The notes under the pieces: generated by a model | Seen by the model: only the letters and a program-made list of their open reading frames with translations | The model's database searches: none | Told to the model about the DNA's origin: nothing | Position numbers and translations under genes: made by a program | In this document: one piece after another, positions 19,205 to 29,284 of the stretch | How the letters are laid out: each line of letters starts with the position of its first letter | How positions within the stretch are numbered: the first letter of the stretch is position 1 | Assembly (NCBI GenBank): GCA_900642245.1 | Contig: CAAAJI010000016.1 | Coordinates: 322,465-357,394, forward strand | Reading direction: 5' to 3' | DNA length: 34,930 nucleotides | Source of the DNA: Fragilaria radians | Taxonomy: Eukaryota; Bacillariophyta; Fragilariophyceae; Fragilariales; Fragilariaceae

Positions 19205-22200
19205 TGCAATCGACTGATCCAAAATGTAAGCGTTTCAAAATGATTATCAAACAGGTAGCATCAAGATGCTTAATTCCAATTTCTGAGCGTCAGCTTCCTT
19301 TGAAGTATGTTTTCGATGTCGCTATTGGATAAGCGAAACGAATTACTCTGTGCTTGCCGCTATCGCAATGACGCAAAGTTCAAGAAAATGAAAAAGTGAG
19401 GCCATATGAATATGGTAAAGGTTTTTTCTGTCAAGATCGTCTATTTCAAATGCTATCTTTTTCACCGTGAAACGTAGGTTGAAAAATATTAATGCATTGA
19501 TATCGTTATAAAGGAATAACTGATTTCTTCAAATTCTTATCTGTGAGTATTGAAATGTAGCCTCTGTGAACAGATTCTTTATCGGATTTGAATTTAAATG
19601 TTCGAACTTTAAATAGACGACTATGTCAGAGCACGTTACCGTGCAGTCGATTCAAATACTGGAATATAATCCTAATATTGCAATTGCACCAAAACAAGGA
19701 TTTCAGTACCTCCCCCCCCTTCCCCCCACTGCCGTGATCATGCAAAGCCCTCAAGCAAGGCACTGGATTAAGGATTCAAAACTCTTCACCTACTCAATAG
19801 ACAATGAAGTGCAGCAAGTCAACAATAAATTGGATTTTTAATTCTAAAAAGTCAAATGAGTTGGCCTGACTTCGCGCTCAATATTAATCACCTAGCTCAT
19901 AATGTGCGATGTAAGCGTTAAGCATTGCTTGGCCGGGAAAATAAAGACGACCAAGTGAGATATTACGCATCTGTCTACTTCAACAATTCAATTGTCGCCC
20001 TCACTCTCAATTTGTAAATCTCGCACTAGCCAAAATCACTAGCTTTTTAGTGAATCCCATGAAAATCAGCATGAACGGTAAAAGCCTTTGTTGAGATAAA
20101 ACAGGATAAGATCCTTGGTTTATCTCTGTAATAATCTTTAGCAGAAGATTGAGCATACTCAATGAGGGAAAATCCAGGATCTCTATGTGGCAAACACATG
20201 GCATGGCCTGCCTCGACTGAAGGATCAAGACGCTAATCCCTCACAATAGATTCTAAACAAAAATAGTTTATTAATCAAATATCAAACTAAGAGATGTGTG
20301 CATGCATCATTGTAAGGAGACTTCCTGTACCATTTGTGGATGGCAAATAGTAGTAGAATCAAAATATTCTTCTATTTATTCATCTAGCTATGGTTAGCTA
20401 CAAGTAAACTATCAAATTAAATATCTACCACAAGTTTAACTATGATAATGATTCCCTAGCTAAACTTAGTGAAGATTAAATATTGCTTATAAATGGAAAA
20501 GAATCATTATGCAATCCAGCAAAGGATCCAATCTAGGACAGCCATAATAATGATCTATACAAAGATCGAATTAAGGAGTTAGCTCTATAATTACAAAGAG
20601 TCTAGAAGCTTAACTAACTTATCCTTATTGACCACCAACTTGTGCATATGAACAAGCTGGAGAGACTTGTCAAAAGAACTGGGAAGAGTCATTAGAGCAA
20701 GATCAAATTTTTCAAGAGAGTTCACAAACATCTCTTGAGAAGGGTCAAGAAGTTCTCCCTGGGAGAACTTCAAAGACAACAAGTGACTAAAGAATAAAAG
20801 TAATCTAAAGTAGATTATAATCTATCATTGTGTTATTTCTATATCTCACCATAGAGCATGGTACACCTACCAAAAGAAACGAACAATCAAGCACCTAAGA
20901 GAAAAGAAAGCTTTGAAAGAAACTCCATTCTAATTTAGTATTCAAGATGGCTATGTCGATTATCCAATTCAACAATATAACTTAGTAGTGGAGGTAGGTC
21001 AAATTCCAGGGGATGTCTTCAATACTTTTTTTCGCCCACAAAAGCATACAATGAAAAATGTAAAATAATCGGAAGTGTATTGAACATGTTCAAAAGAATA
21101 TTTGTAACGTTGTCATGCCAAATTGGCCTAGGGTCAGTTTAGACAAGGCCAGTCCACAACAAAAGTCCGTTTGATTTGCTTACTTAGTAGCAGAAATCAA
21201 TGAAGCACTATTAAATACATGAGGAAATTATGTTAATACTGCTTGGCTCTTTTGATAGCTGTAAGATTTCCCTGCACTTCACTCACGTGTGTGAGCAGGA
21301 CAGGGATTGACTTACGACAATTGAAGAATCCTGTGAGTAAATTCAAATATATGTGCCCCTGGTTTCACGTTGCTGGGAGCGTTAAGCTTTTGAATCTAAG
21401 TGTCAAGAGTGGGTTCCTTCTCGGACAAAAATATTTGACTGTGATGCCTCCACATGCCCCTTAAGTAAACCATAATCTCAAAGAATCCATGTACTTGATT
21501 TTCTTTGTCAGGGGGCAGTATGCTTAGAATACTATTCAATCAATCCACCTTTTTTCAATTGTTCTTGGATGACTCCTTTGCTACCCTTACAAGTTGCATT
21601 CTTTGCCACCTCCTTAACTTACACATAAGGTAACGTCGTGTTGTCTCATAATATATATGTTGCATCAAGTAAGTTCCAATAATGAATCAGAATCTTGAAT
21701 TCCAATATGATTGGACTAAAATACTTGTGCCTAACCCTCCATTGAAATTGAGAGAATTGAAAATATGTGCCCCTTGTGAACTTGACCTGGCTATCCTTAA
21801 TTCAATTCATGTAGTTAGCTAAATTTCTATCTTTTTTATTTTCGTATAAAGAACTTTTTCATGTCATATCTTTAGGACTAGGCTGATAGCATGGATGATG
21901 AACCTAATCAAACTGTAATTCTTATACAGTTGATTTCTTCAAACATCAGTATAGTTTTAAAGTAAAATCTTTTTTTATCATGTGATATCCCTTTCTATGT
22001 CAAATCAAATACCCATCAGTTTTTGTATCCACTTCCTGCTTTCAAATAAAGCGCACATTTTTCCTATTTCTTTAGTTTCATCATTCCCATTGCTTTATTG
22101 GAGGGATGGAATCGTGAGACTACGAGTCTTATCCTCAATTCGTCAACGCTTTGAATCATTTAGTCTGTGAAATTCGTACTGCCTCCATTGTAGTAGTCAC

Positions 22201-22364
22201 TAGATTTACTTCCATCCAAGACACGTGGAACGGGGATGTCAGTTTTGGAATTGTATGGTGAGGTCACATGATTATTTTTTGACAAGTTTACCATTTGACA
22301 AACGGGACGCTCCGTTATTGTGGTTGTCATCGTCGTCGTCTTACTGTAAGAATTGCATCTACTG
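19205..22364. other. Long AT-rich region without a credible gene
   Basis: About 3.2 kb. Frames up to 73 codons exist, but none has recognisable homology. The only ATG frame of note is 19623-19841 (72 codons), which contains the C-tract listed separately. A purine tract next to an LTR-like AGAATACT sequence near 21510 may be retroelement debris. The last ~200 bp should hold the promoter of the Der1-like gene. No tRNA-like box B was found. Confidence 0.45.
19711..19728. repeat. Interrupted poly-C tract
   Basis: Two C runs (8 C, then TT, then 6 C) stand out in AT-rich DNA. They lie within an isolated 72-codon frame of unknown meaning. Confidence 0.6.
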
Positions 22365-23492
22365 ATGAAGACTCTTGAAATATTTCTTATTCTATGCTGT
22401 TTGATCTCGTCACGCTTCAACACGGAGGCGAGACAATATGAAGCCCCTATGAGGGATTCGATGATGTCTGTATTGCCATCATCATCGTCATCAGCGATCC
22501 TTACGAATGAAAATAATATGTTTGCGATTCGACATCCACATTCGTTATCGCACACCTTCGCTTTGAAACGCACCCCAAGCCCAATCGTCCGAAGTAAGAT
22601 ATTGTCTAGCGCCTTACACATACGAGGAGGTGCCAAAAAGGGTCAACGCAAAGGGAAAACAGCATCATTATCCAAAGCATCTTCAACACCCAAAACTGCC
22701 ACGGGGAAGAACAAGGTACAAGCGGCAAGACAAACCCCCACCAAGTCGTCAGTTTTTAGTGAAGCACTCCAAAAATACAAACAGATCTTACCTCTCACTC
22801 GTCTGTATATCACTATGGTAGTCATGTCTACACTGTTGGGTATGCTTCTAGGGGATGAGATGACTCAGGGAATTTTAGCACTTGATCCAATTCGTACCAT
22901 TTATGGGTTGGAACTTTGGAGGCCGTTTACGGCTGCTACATTCCTTGGTCCACCGAGTATCGGATGGCTGATGAGCGGATATTATCTTTTGGAATATGGC
23001 TCTTCCTTGGAACGTGCTTATGGATCCGCACAGTTCCTCATTTTCTTGTTGTCCCAAATTTTCTTCCTTTCAACGCTATCAGTCCTCTTTGGTCAACCAT
23101 TCTTTACCTCTTCAGTCATCACAGCCATGTTGCACGTTTTGAGCCGTTCGATGCCACGACAAAAAGTTCGTTGGTTGGTCTTTACAGTCCCTTATTGGGC
23201 CTTACCCTACGGTCTCCTCATAACCGACGTGCTACAAGCAGGAAATGCAATGGCAGCCCTCCCACATGTCTTGGGGATCCTATCAGGACACTTTTATCAT
23301 TTTCACAAATTGATTTGGCCCAAAACAGGAGGAGAAGATTGGTTAGCTGCTCCTGATTTTCTCAGTCAACGATGGGATCCCAATGCCAAAAAGGGTGGCA
23401 AGGCCAATGGCAGTAAGGATGTCATCCAATCAGCACTTCAGATGAGAAAGAAAGGAAAGGGTCGAAAATTAGGAAGTGGGAAGAGGAAATAA
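22365..23492 (+). CDS. Der1-like protein with plastid-type leader (candidate symbiont-specific derlin, SELMA)
   Basis: 375 aa from ATG 22365; the frame opens 12 nt earlier but with TTG. Residues 1-15 form a signal peptide (EIFLILCCLIS). A Ser-rich, basic segment of about 120 residues follows, with an IRGGAKKG motif like the LRGG seen after many diatom transit peptides. Residues ~142-330 are a derlin domain: LTRLYITMVVMS, the conserved WRPFTAATF, WLMSGYYLLEYGSSLERAYG, a five- to six-helix core, and GILSGHFYHF holding the GxxxG motif. The C-terminus is Lys-rich, probably facing the compartment where partners act. Host derlins of ER-associated degradation lack such a leader. Der1 copies with one form part of the SELMA pore in the second outermost plastid membrane. 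Location is inferred from the leader. Confidence 0.85.
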   Translation: MKTLEIFLILCCLISSRFNTEARQYEAPMRDSMMSVLPSSSSSAILTNENNMFAIRHPHSLSHTFALKRTPSPIVRSKILSSALHIRGGAKKGQRKGKTASLSKASSTPKTATGKNKVQAARQTPTKSSVFSEALQKYKQILPLTRLYITMVVMSTLLGMLLGDEMTQGILALDPIRTIYGLELWRPFTAATFLGPPSIGWLMSGYYLLEYGSSLERAYGSAQFLIFLLSQIFFLSTLSVLFGQPFFTSSVITAMLHVLSRSMPRQKVRWLVFTVPYWALPYGLLITDVLQAGNAMAALPHVLGILSGHFYHFHKLIWPKTGGEDWLAAPDFLSQRWDPNAKKGGKANGSKDVIQSALQMRKKGKGRKLGSGKRK

Positions 23493-23613
23493 AAATACTA
23501 GACTTCCCCACCCTTCCTTTCTACTATAGTTATAAATGTCATACACTTCCTTAAGGTGTTATCTAGTTTGAATAGCTTTTATTCGGAATCCGATATAATT
23601 GTAACTGCTTTTC

Positions 23614-24531
23614 TTAAAATGCAAGGCCTGGAGATGGGAATTTACGAACTGTAATTTTCAGTTCAAGTTTCACGGACTGGAATTGTCCTTCTCCTCCGTC
23701 ACAAAATGACATATTTTGAAATGTCAAAAAAGTTCCATCCAGTTCCAATACTAAATTTACAAAAAACTTTGTCATCGCAGTGGAAAGTTCCCCCGAGACG
23801 ATATTCCAATCTTGTGGGTGTTCTTGTTGGAATGTACGAGTGGGTATGGCCTTGACAACAACTGGTGGGTCGGACTGAAGTGTTTGGCTGCTACGAGACA
23901 AAATAAATTTCCAAGGATATCCTTCATAGGTAGCAAAGAAGATGACTGTTTCCTTGTCCGTGACAACTGTTTTGTCTCGAAGAAAGGAAATAGATGATGA
24001 TGACAGAGTTGTCAAAGGTGAGAAATTCTTGGGAGAGATTGTCGGTGGCCGTACATTGGGATGCGTAAGGAAGCTATCGAAATCATAAGCATCAAGTACT
24101 ACAGTAGCTCGCCCTTGTGCTGGCTGTGTCAAAGTTAGCTTCCGATCTCGAAGGACCCGTCCAACATCCAATTGGCAGGTATCAACTGTGGCTTCTATGG
24201 TCTGACATGATAATCCCAATGGTGATTGCCATCCACTTCCTTTGACTGTGACAGGACCCACAACGCCCCGTAAGAAGAATTCTGAACCACTCGATGGAGC
24301 AGTCACATCACAAATTACACTTGTCTGACGACGCAGTCGTAACTTCAGGGCGAATTCTGCAAGATTCGATATCAGTCCTGACGTAACAGTCCCTTCCCTA
24401 CTTTGTAGTCGCAAGGTACTCCATAATCGGCTAGTAGAAGATACGGATGATGATCTCCCATTGGAGACTGTGAATGCTATACTAACATGAAGAAGATGAA
24501 ATACAATCACTACGAAGAAAAGATGTTGCAT
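23614..24531 (-). CDS. Plastid-targeted DUF2993-type (LmeA-like) protein
   Basis: 305 aa from ATG 24531; the frame opens 6 nt earlier with TTG. Residues 1-20 are a signal peptide ending HVSIAF, with SIA before FTVS, a good ASAFAP-like plastid cleavage context. The rest is soluble. It fits the DUF2993 pattern: a LRGVVGPVTVKGSGW block, then LGLSCQTIEATVDTCQLDVG, then RVLRDRKLTLTQPAQG and VVLDAYDFDSFL. This family is common in cyanobacteria and plastids; the related mycobacterial LmeA binds phospholipids. A role in plastid envelope or thylakoid lipid biology is possible but unproved. It converges on the Der1-like gene with about 120 bp between stops. The family call is from pattern memory and is moderately sure. 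Confidence 0.72.
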   Translation of the reverse strand: MQHLFFVVIVFHLLHVSIAFTVSNGRSSSVSSTSRLWSTLRLQSREGTVTSGLISNLAEFALKLRLRRQTSVICDVTAPSSGSEFFLRGVVGPVTVKGSGWQSPLGLSCQTIEATVDTCQLDVGRVLRDRKLTLTQPAQGRATVVLDAYDFDSFLTHPNVRPPTISPKNFSPLTTLSSSSISFLRDKTVVTDKETVIFFATYEGYPWKFILSRSSQTLQSDPPVVVKAIPTRTFQQEHPQDWNIVSGELSTAMTKFFVNLVLELDGTFLTFQNMSFCDGGEGQFQSVKLELKITVRKFPSPGLAF

Positions 24532-25293
24532 GTTCAAGTTATGAGATTGACTACTCGTTATTTTCAGATGGTGACGTATTCGGGAAGTGAGGAAACATCA
24601 TCCTGTTCTAAAACTACGGCATGAAATCAACCGATTTCAGAACAGTTGCAAAAAAATAAAATCAATGCTGTCTGGTAAATACCCTATTCCCAAACGACGT
24701 TCTCAAAAAATGCTTGTGTCAGATTTCACGGAAAAAGAGCATCCCATACTTTGAGCAATTTTGTTGCCTTAAAAACAACATGTTGGTAGATTACAAGCTT
24801 TAAAAGTGTTGCATCAGATTTTAAAATGATAATAGGGTGTTTCAGTCAATAGAAAGAATCACAGCACTTTATGTTTAGACAACTAAAGCATTGACCAATG
24901 GCGCTCATTGTACGTAGTCTAAAAAGACGCATTTGCTACTGATTCATGAGCTTAACTTATGAGTCAATAATTCCAAGAGTACAAATTATTGTATTCACTG
25001 TAGTATCAAAATGAATCTTTCCTAGCTTTTCAGAATGTATATGGGAGGCTGCTTCATCATCCTCAAATTGTCATCTCTTAACTATACAAATTGAGGATAC
25101 AAATTATATGCGTAATTTAGTTGCAGTAATTTGTTCGGAATCTAGCATACATACCGGAATCTAGATGAGTTAATTTCATGTGCATCAAATTAGAATGGGT
25201 GAAAAATCTTTTTCTCTGGAGAGTTGTTTCCAAAATCCTTTGTATCCGTAGTATTCCAAAGGTAAGTAGTTACATTGTACCTTGGACGTCCAT
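24532..25293. other. Intergenic DNA between two minus-strand genes
   Basis: About 760 bp of AT-rich sequence with only short frames. It should contain the promoter of the DUF2993-type gene and the 3' end of the methyltransferase gene. No RNA gene or repeat was recognised. Confidence 0.5.
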
Positions 25294-26436
25294 TTATTTC
25301 ACTCGAGTAGCAGTCACCAGAATTGGTGAGAATGGGCGACCTAACATTCGATGTTCCATAGTTCTCCATGTTTGATTTGGACTTCCTCTTTCAATGACTC
25401 TTGTAAGAGCTTCACGGACTGTAGTTTGCACTGAAAATGTTGTTGTTGTTGTTGTTGTCATTGGATCAATATTGGATGGATATTCGGGTGGGTCCGGACC
25501 CAGCATCGAAAGATAGTCTCTCCAATCGATTTGTCGCGATGATATAATTGCCAAGCCTTCCAACAAAGATCGTGCTGCAAAATCTTCCTTCCGATTCGTC
25601 ATTGGGTAAGTCATAACTGACAATAGTCCACCAACACGAAGTTTTAAGGCAGCATCGGCAATGGAGGCGACAGTAGATTCCATCGTAGTTAATGTAGATT
25701 TGTCGTTACTTTGAGGGAGGTACCCCAAATTCCAACATACCAATGCCAACGGGGATTTAGTATTGGGTAAAGAACAATGGGATTGTTGTAACACGCGAAT
25801 GTGTGATATCGTTTCCTCTTCCTCCTTTGTCCTAGATGACAAATGGATGGGGTCAATACTCAACTTTTGATTTTGTATTAACGTCAATAAGGCATTTCGA
25901 GTCACGTCACATGCAGTGGGCTGTATATCCAAACAAATGAGTTCAGATATACCAGGATTTGATATAGTGGGAGGAAACAAAATGCTTGCTAGGTGACAGG
26001 AATCCTTGCCATTTCCACAAGTCGCATCGATTGCTGAATCAATGCCAGGTCGTAGGATGTGTTCCCATTGAAGGTGTGCTAGAGATGTGAAATGGACACA
26101 GGGATTTCCATTGTATCCTCCCTGGTTTCCTACCGTAGTACTATCCTCATGATTTGTATTCAAAGTTGAGATACAGCGGGAATTGGTCAATCTTCGAGTC
26201 GAAGAGATTTTTGGGTAGTAAGCATGATTATCATGGTCATCACCAATACGATTAATTGAACGAAACATGTTAGAACGATATCTTTTCGAAAACACGAGGG
26301 CTGCCGTCCAAGATTGATGCAGGGTAGGAATCATAATGACATTCAGAAGGATCCAAACATTCAACAATATCATTTCATTTGATGTTGGAAAGCCAATTTT
26401 CTCCAACGACAATTTTCCTAAAATTCCACATTCCAT
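25294..26436 (-). CDS. MnmM/YtqB-type SAM-dependent methyltransferase
   Basis: 380 aa. The fold is the class I methyltransferase of the family once called rRNA_methylase. In bacteria its member MnmM (YtqB) makes the final methyl transfer to the wobble-uridine modification mnm5s2U34 of tRNA. Evidence: motif I AIDATCGNGKDSCHLA (about 132-147), the acidic ICLDIQPTA (motif II), the family hallmark NLGYLPQSNDKS (about 236-247) in place of the usual catalytic loop, and a C-terminal MEHRMLGRPFSPILVTA. The first 110 residues are extra: a hydrophobic segment (MILLNVWILLNVIMIP) from Met 22 and then a Ser/Arg-rich stretch, which suggests plastid import. An internal run of eight Thr comes from a GTT microsatellite at 25441-25458. 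It diverges from the next gene. Confidence 0.82.
   Translation of the reverse strand: MECGILGKLSLEKIGFPTSNEMILLNVWILLNVIMIPTLHQSWTAALVFSKRYRSNMFRSINRIGDDHDNHAYYPKISSTRRLTNSRCISTLNTNHEDSTTVGNQGGYNGNPCVHFTSLAHLQWEHILRPGIDSAIDATCGNGKDSCHLASILFPPTISNPGISELICLDIQPTACDVTRNALLTLIQNQKLSIDPIHLSSRTKEEEETISHIRVLQQSHCSLPNTKSPLALVCWNLGYLPQSNDKSTLTTMESTVASIADAALKLRVGGLLSVMTYPMTNRKEDFAARSLLEGLAIISSRQIDWRDYLSMLGPDPPEYPSNIDPMTTTTTTTFSVQTTVREALTRVIERGSPNQTWRTMEHRMLGRPFSPILVTATRVK
25441..25458. repeat. (GTT)6 microsatellite inside a coding region
   Basis: About six perfect copies of a trinucleotide on the + strand, translated as polythreonine in the minus-strand methyltransferase. Length changes would keep the frame. 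Confidence 0.8.
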
Positions 26437-27144
26437 CCACTCATGTCGGGTTAAAGTAAACAGTAGTGGCTAAGGTGAATCCTAATGTATCGCAGGTGAA
26501 GGATATCTTGAAAGACAAGCCTCAAGCTGAACTTAGATCTTTGAGGTGGTGTTGCGGCAACAATCACCTTGACGCTGTTTTAAATTTATAATTGCCTAAG
26601 ATGAGCCCTTGTGAGCTGCAAAAATGAAACTTCCTTAGGAATCAGAAGCAATTTCTGTCCGGGGCTAATGAATCTTAAGCTTAGTCTTATTTGAGATTTT
26701 TTGAACCCACTGTACTTTGTACAGATAGTCAATATGGCATTGATTTCATATTCCTTCATTGGATGAATGAAAATTCTGGAATTTTAATTTAGATGTAGTA
26801 CAGATACATGGACATAGCTTTTTGTGAGAATTCTCCAGGTACCGCATGTCAGCATTTGTTGTTCCACATGCACAGAAGATAGAAAAGTCTTTTTTTGACT
26901 CTGTATTGAAATGAACATAATTGAGATAAAGATTTAGTTTTATAACAATTTCCGGTATGGATCCAATCGCGATTCTTTTGGTCCGTTGCTTGGCCAAAAA
27001 AAAGACTACCTTCACAGTCATGACCAGAAGCGTAAAATTGTACTGTACAAAACTCACTTGTCTTTATATGACTTAGTCTTTCATAGCGTTCATTTTCAAG
27101 GGCGACTTTCTTTTGATTGATAAGTAAAGAATTTACTCTTTACC
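26437..27144. other. Divergent intergenic region
   Basis: About 700 bp between two divergent genes. A 43-codon protein-like stretch (26460-26593, +, contains VKDILKDKPQAELRSLRW) and a 103-codon minus frame (27057-26746) lack recognisable homology and are not called. Both flanking promoters should lie here. Confidence 0.45.
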
Positions 27145-28786
27145 ATGGCCGACGATGAGTTATTTGCTGCTCCAGTAAAGCAACCAGATTTATCTCGAAA
27201 CGTGTCGCAACCTCCTAACGGCACTGCAGGCACTGGAACGAATTCCATTAGTAACGCAGGTAATAGCATCAATGCCAATAGCAGTAACGCAACAAGTATC
27301 GTTTCCGGAGCTCCAAAAGTAGATGTCTCCAACCCAGCTCCTATTAAAGCACCATTAGAATCAAGCAAGGCGTTTTCATTAGAAGAAGCAAACGAAGAAG
27401 TAGCCCAGTTGCTTACATCTGGAAAGGTTACTCAAAAGGAAGTAAGCTCTTTACAGGGAATGATGCGTGACCATGCAGCCTTGAAGGAAAAAGTCAACAA
27501 GCTCAAATCTTTACTAGGTAGATCTGCGAAAGCACAACGAGAAGCAAAGATGGAATTAGAAGGGACAACAAAAAAGTTAGAAAATGCCCTCAAGGAAATC
27601 GAACGTCTTACTACGAAACTTGAAAAACTTTCCAATCGTCCAACACACATGGATCTCTTAGCTGACTTTGAAACCAATTTTGACAAGGCGTTATTGAGTG
27701 TCGGTGTTGGATCAAGTAATACAATTCAGACAGGAGGTGAAACGACATCTGCAGCGATGCCTACATCGACCTTGGCACCTTCACACGATGCTGTAGTGGA
27801 TGGTATGCTGTTACAGGAACTCGCGGAATCACAATCAAGAATCGAACGTTTAGAGCAACTCAATACTGCATTGCTACATCGTTCTTCGCAACTAGAACAA
27901 CAATCCAAGGCTTTACAATACGAGCGAAACACTGCACTGGCTCAGGTAGATCGATTGTCTCTGGAATTACGAATGGCACAAATGGAAGCAGAAAATGCTA
28001 GTCGGTCTGTCCAAGATAAGATCCAATCCCTCCAAGAGATGCAATTAGAGATTGATTTGGTAACCAAGGCTAGTATGGATGCTAACGTCCGTGCCATGCG
28101 TGGCGAAGAAGCTGCCAAGGCTGTACAGACTGACCGAGAGATGGTCAAACAGTTGCAAGCTCAAGTTCAAGCCTTACAAGAATGGGCCCTGGCTTCCGCT
28201 GAAGCGAAGCGACTCACACAAGAACGGTCCAAATTATTGGAAGAGAAACTACGGGCCTATGAATCCATTGACAAAAAGGGAAGTATCGCAATATCATCAG
28301 GAGGTGGCGTAGGATCGCGAACTTCTCTTCCGAGCTGTGAACGTGTCCTCACCACAAAGTCATCCTCCATGGTTATTGGTGCTGGAGATGTAGGATTTGT
28401 GGTGATGGAATTGGGAGATTGTGCTCAACAACTTCAATCGGGTGAACGTTTTATCCTACGATGGAAATTCGATGTAACACCTTCGGAACTTGGAATTAGC
28501 TTGCATTTAATGAAGGGACGATGTGAAGATGTATCGAAACGATTTCGTGCCGATTACTTTGTCAAGGACAGGTGAGTTTACAACATAAAGTCTTTATTCT
28601 TTTTTTCTCTCCACTTATATATATCTCCATCGGAATAAAAGAGCTGTCACTGGAGGAGCCGCAGGTGAAGTCGAGAGTGCCTTTGCGGTTCAAAATGCAT
28701 GCACTGTTCTATGGTCGAATGAAAACAGTTGGGTACGACCTAGAAGTATCAAGTATATCTTGGAAATTGTGGCAGTCAAAGATTAG
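27145..28786 (+). CDS. Coiled-coil protein with C-terminal GOLD domain, two exons
   Basis: Exons 27145-28571 and 28642-28786 give 523 aa. The 70-nt intron starts GTGAGT and ends AAAAG, splitting an Arg codon. The N-terminus is Asn/Ser/Gly-rich. Residues ~80-165 and 215-375 are heptad-rich coiled coil (KEIERLTTKLEKLSNR; QSRIERLEQLNTALL). The last ~110 residues form a GOLD-like beta domain: VVMELGDCAQQLQSG, FILRWKFDVTPSELGISLHL, and, only after splicing, VESAFAVQNACTVLWSNENS and a final strand KYILEIVAV. The W--N--S-----L-Y pattern is typical of GOLD domains in p24 and Sec14-like proteins. Coiled coil plus GOLD suggests a Golgi or vesicle tether or adaptor; this is inference. It converges on NOP10 with 126 bp between stops. 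Confidence 0.82.
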
Positions 28787-28912
28787 TGTTCCATTTCATG
28801 ATCATGGTTTCTTAAATTTATCATCCAAGTCCTTTTAAATTAAAAAATATGCCTCATATGTCATGATAACTTCCTTTCAGTAGTACAAAAATAGTAGTAG
28901 AGTATAATAGTC

Positions 28913-29284
28913 TCACAAAGGGGTCATGGGAGTGTTGGGCAAATAGATTCCAAATCGTTTCTTACATGTCACTCGATGACGACTGAATTTATCATCCGGT
29001 GAGAATCTTGCGGGATGTGCACTTTCCGTTATTTTCCCAGAAGGAGCTTGTTTCTATATTCATCAAATAAATAAAAAAGAATTGCATCGAGAAAATATAA
29101 ATGAATGGCATACATGAATCGATGTATAGTGTTAACCCCAATCGTATAGTAGTAGTAGGATCAAGAGAAAGATCAGTCTCGACGATACGTACGATTCATC
29201 ATTGACGCATTCCTTAATATATTGTCTTACCTTGAGTGTATAGACTCGATCTCCATTCGAATCCAAGTAATACATGAGATGCAT
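28913..29284 (-). CDS. NOP10: H/ACA snoRNP subunit NOP10, two exons
   Basis: Exon 1 is 29284-29231 (18 codons), exon 2 is 29053-28913 (46 codons plus TGA). The product is 64 aa, the same length as human NOP10. Exon 1 reads MHLMYYLDSNGDRVYTLK, the family start. The intron begins GTAAGA and ends AATATAG (177 nt, phase 0). Exon 2 continues KQAPSGKITESAHPARFSPD, then DKFSRHRVTCKKRFGIYLP. The SAHPARFSPDD block is diagnostic. NOP10 binds the catalytic dyskerin/Cbf5 subunit with NHP2 and GAR1 in the H/ACA complex that pseudouridylates rRNA and snRNA in the nucleolus. Because both exons are short, the gene is easily missed by frame-length searches. Certainty is high; only the exact intron ends could shift. 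Confidence 0.96.

Noticed and set aside
19623..19841. 72-codon ATG frame with a Pro run
   Set aside because: Isolated, no homology; the Pro run merely translates the C-tract.
21268..21295. CTCAC/GTGAG short inverted repeat, considered as a terminator or RNA hairpin
   Set aside because: The stem is only 5 bp with a 4-nt loop, without context that supports function.
22160..22636. 158-codon minus-strand frame overlapping the Der1-like gene
   Set aside because: Most of it is antisense to the signal and transit region of the Der1-like gene, including an Asp run antisense to a Ser run. It has no domain.
26746..27057. 103-codon minus-strand frame between divergent genes
   Set aside because: Hydrophobic and Lys/Asn/Cys-rich, as expected from AT-rich DNA. 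It has no recognisable family and would overlap the promoter of the coiled-coil/GOLD gene.
29241..29275. ATTCGAATCC resembling a tRNA T-loop (box B)
   Set aside because: It is coding sequence of NOP10 exon 1 and no box A or cloverleaf fits.
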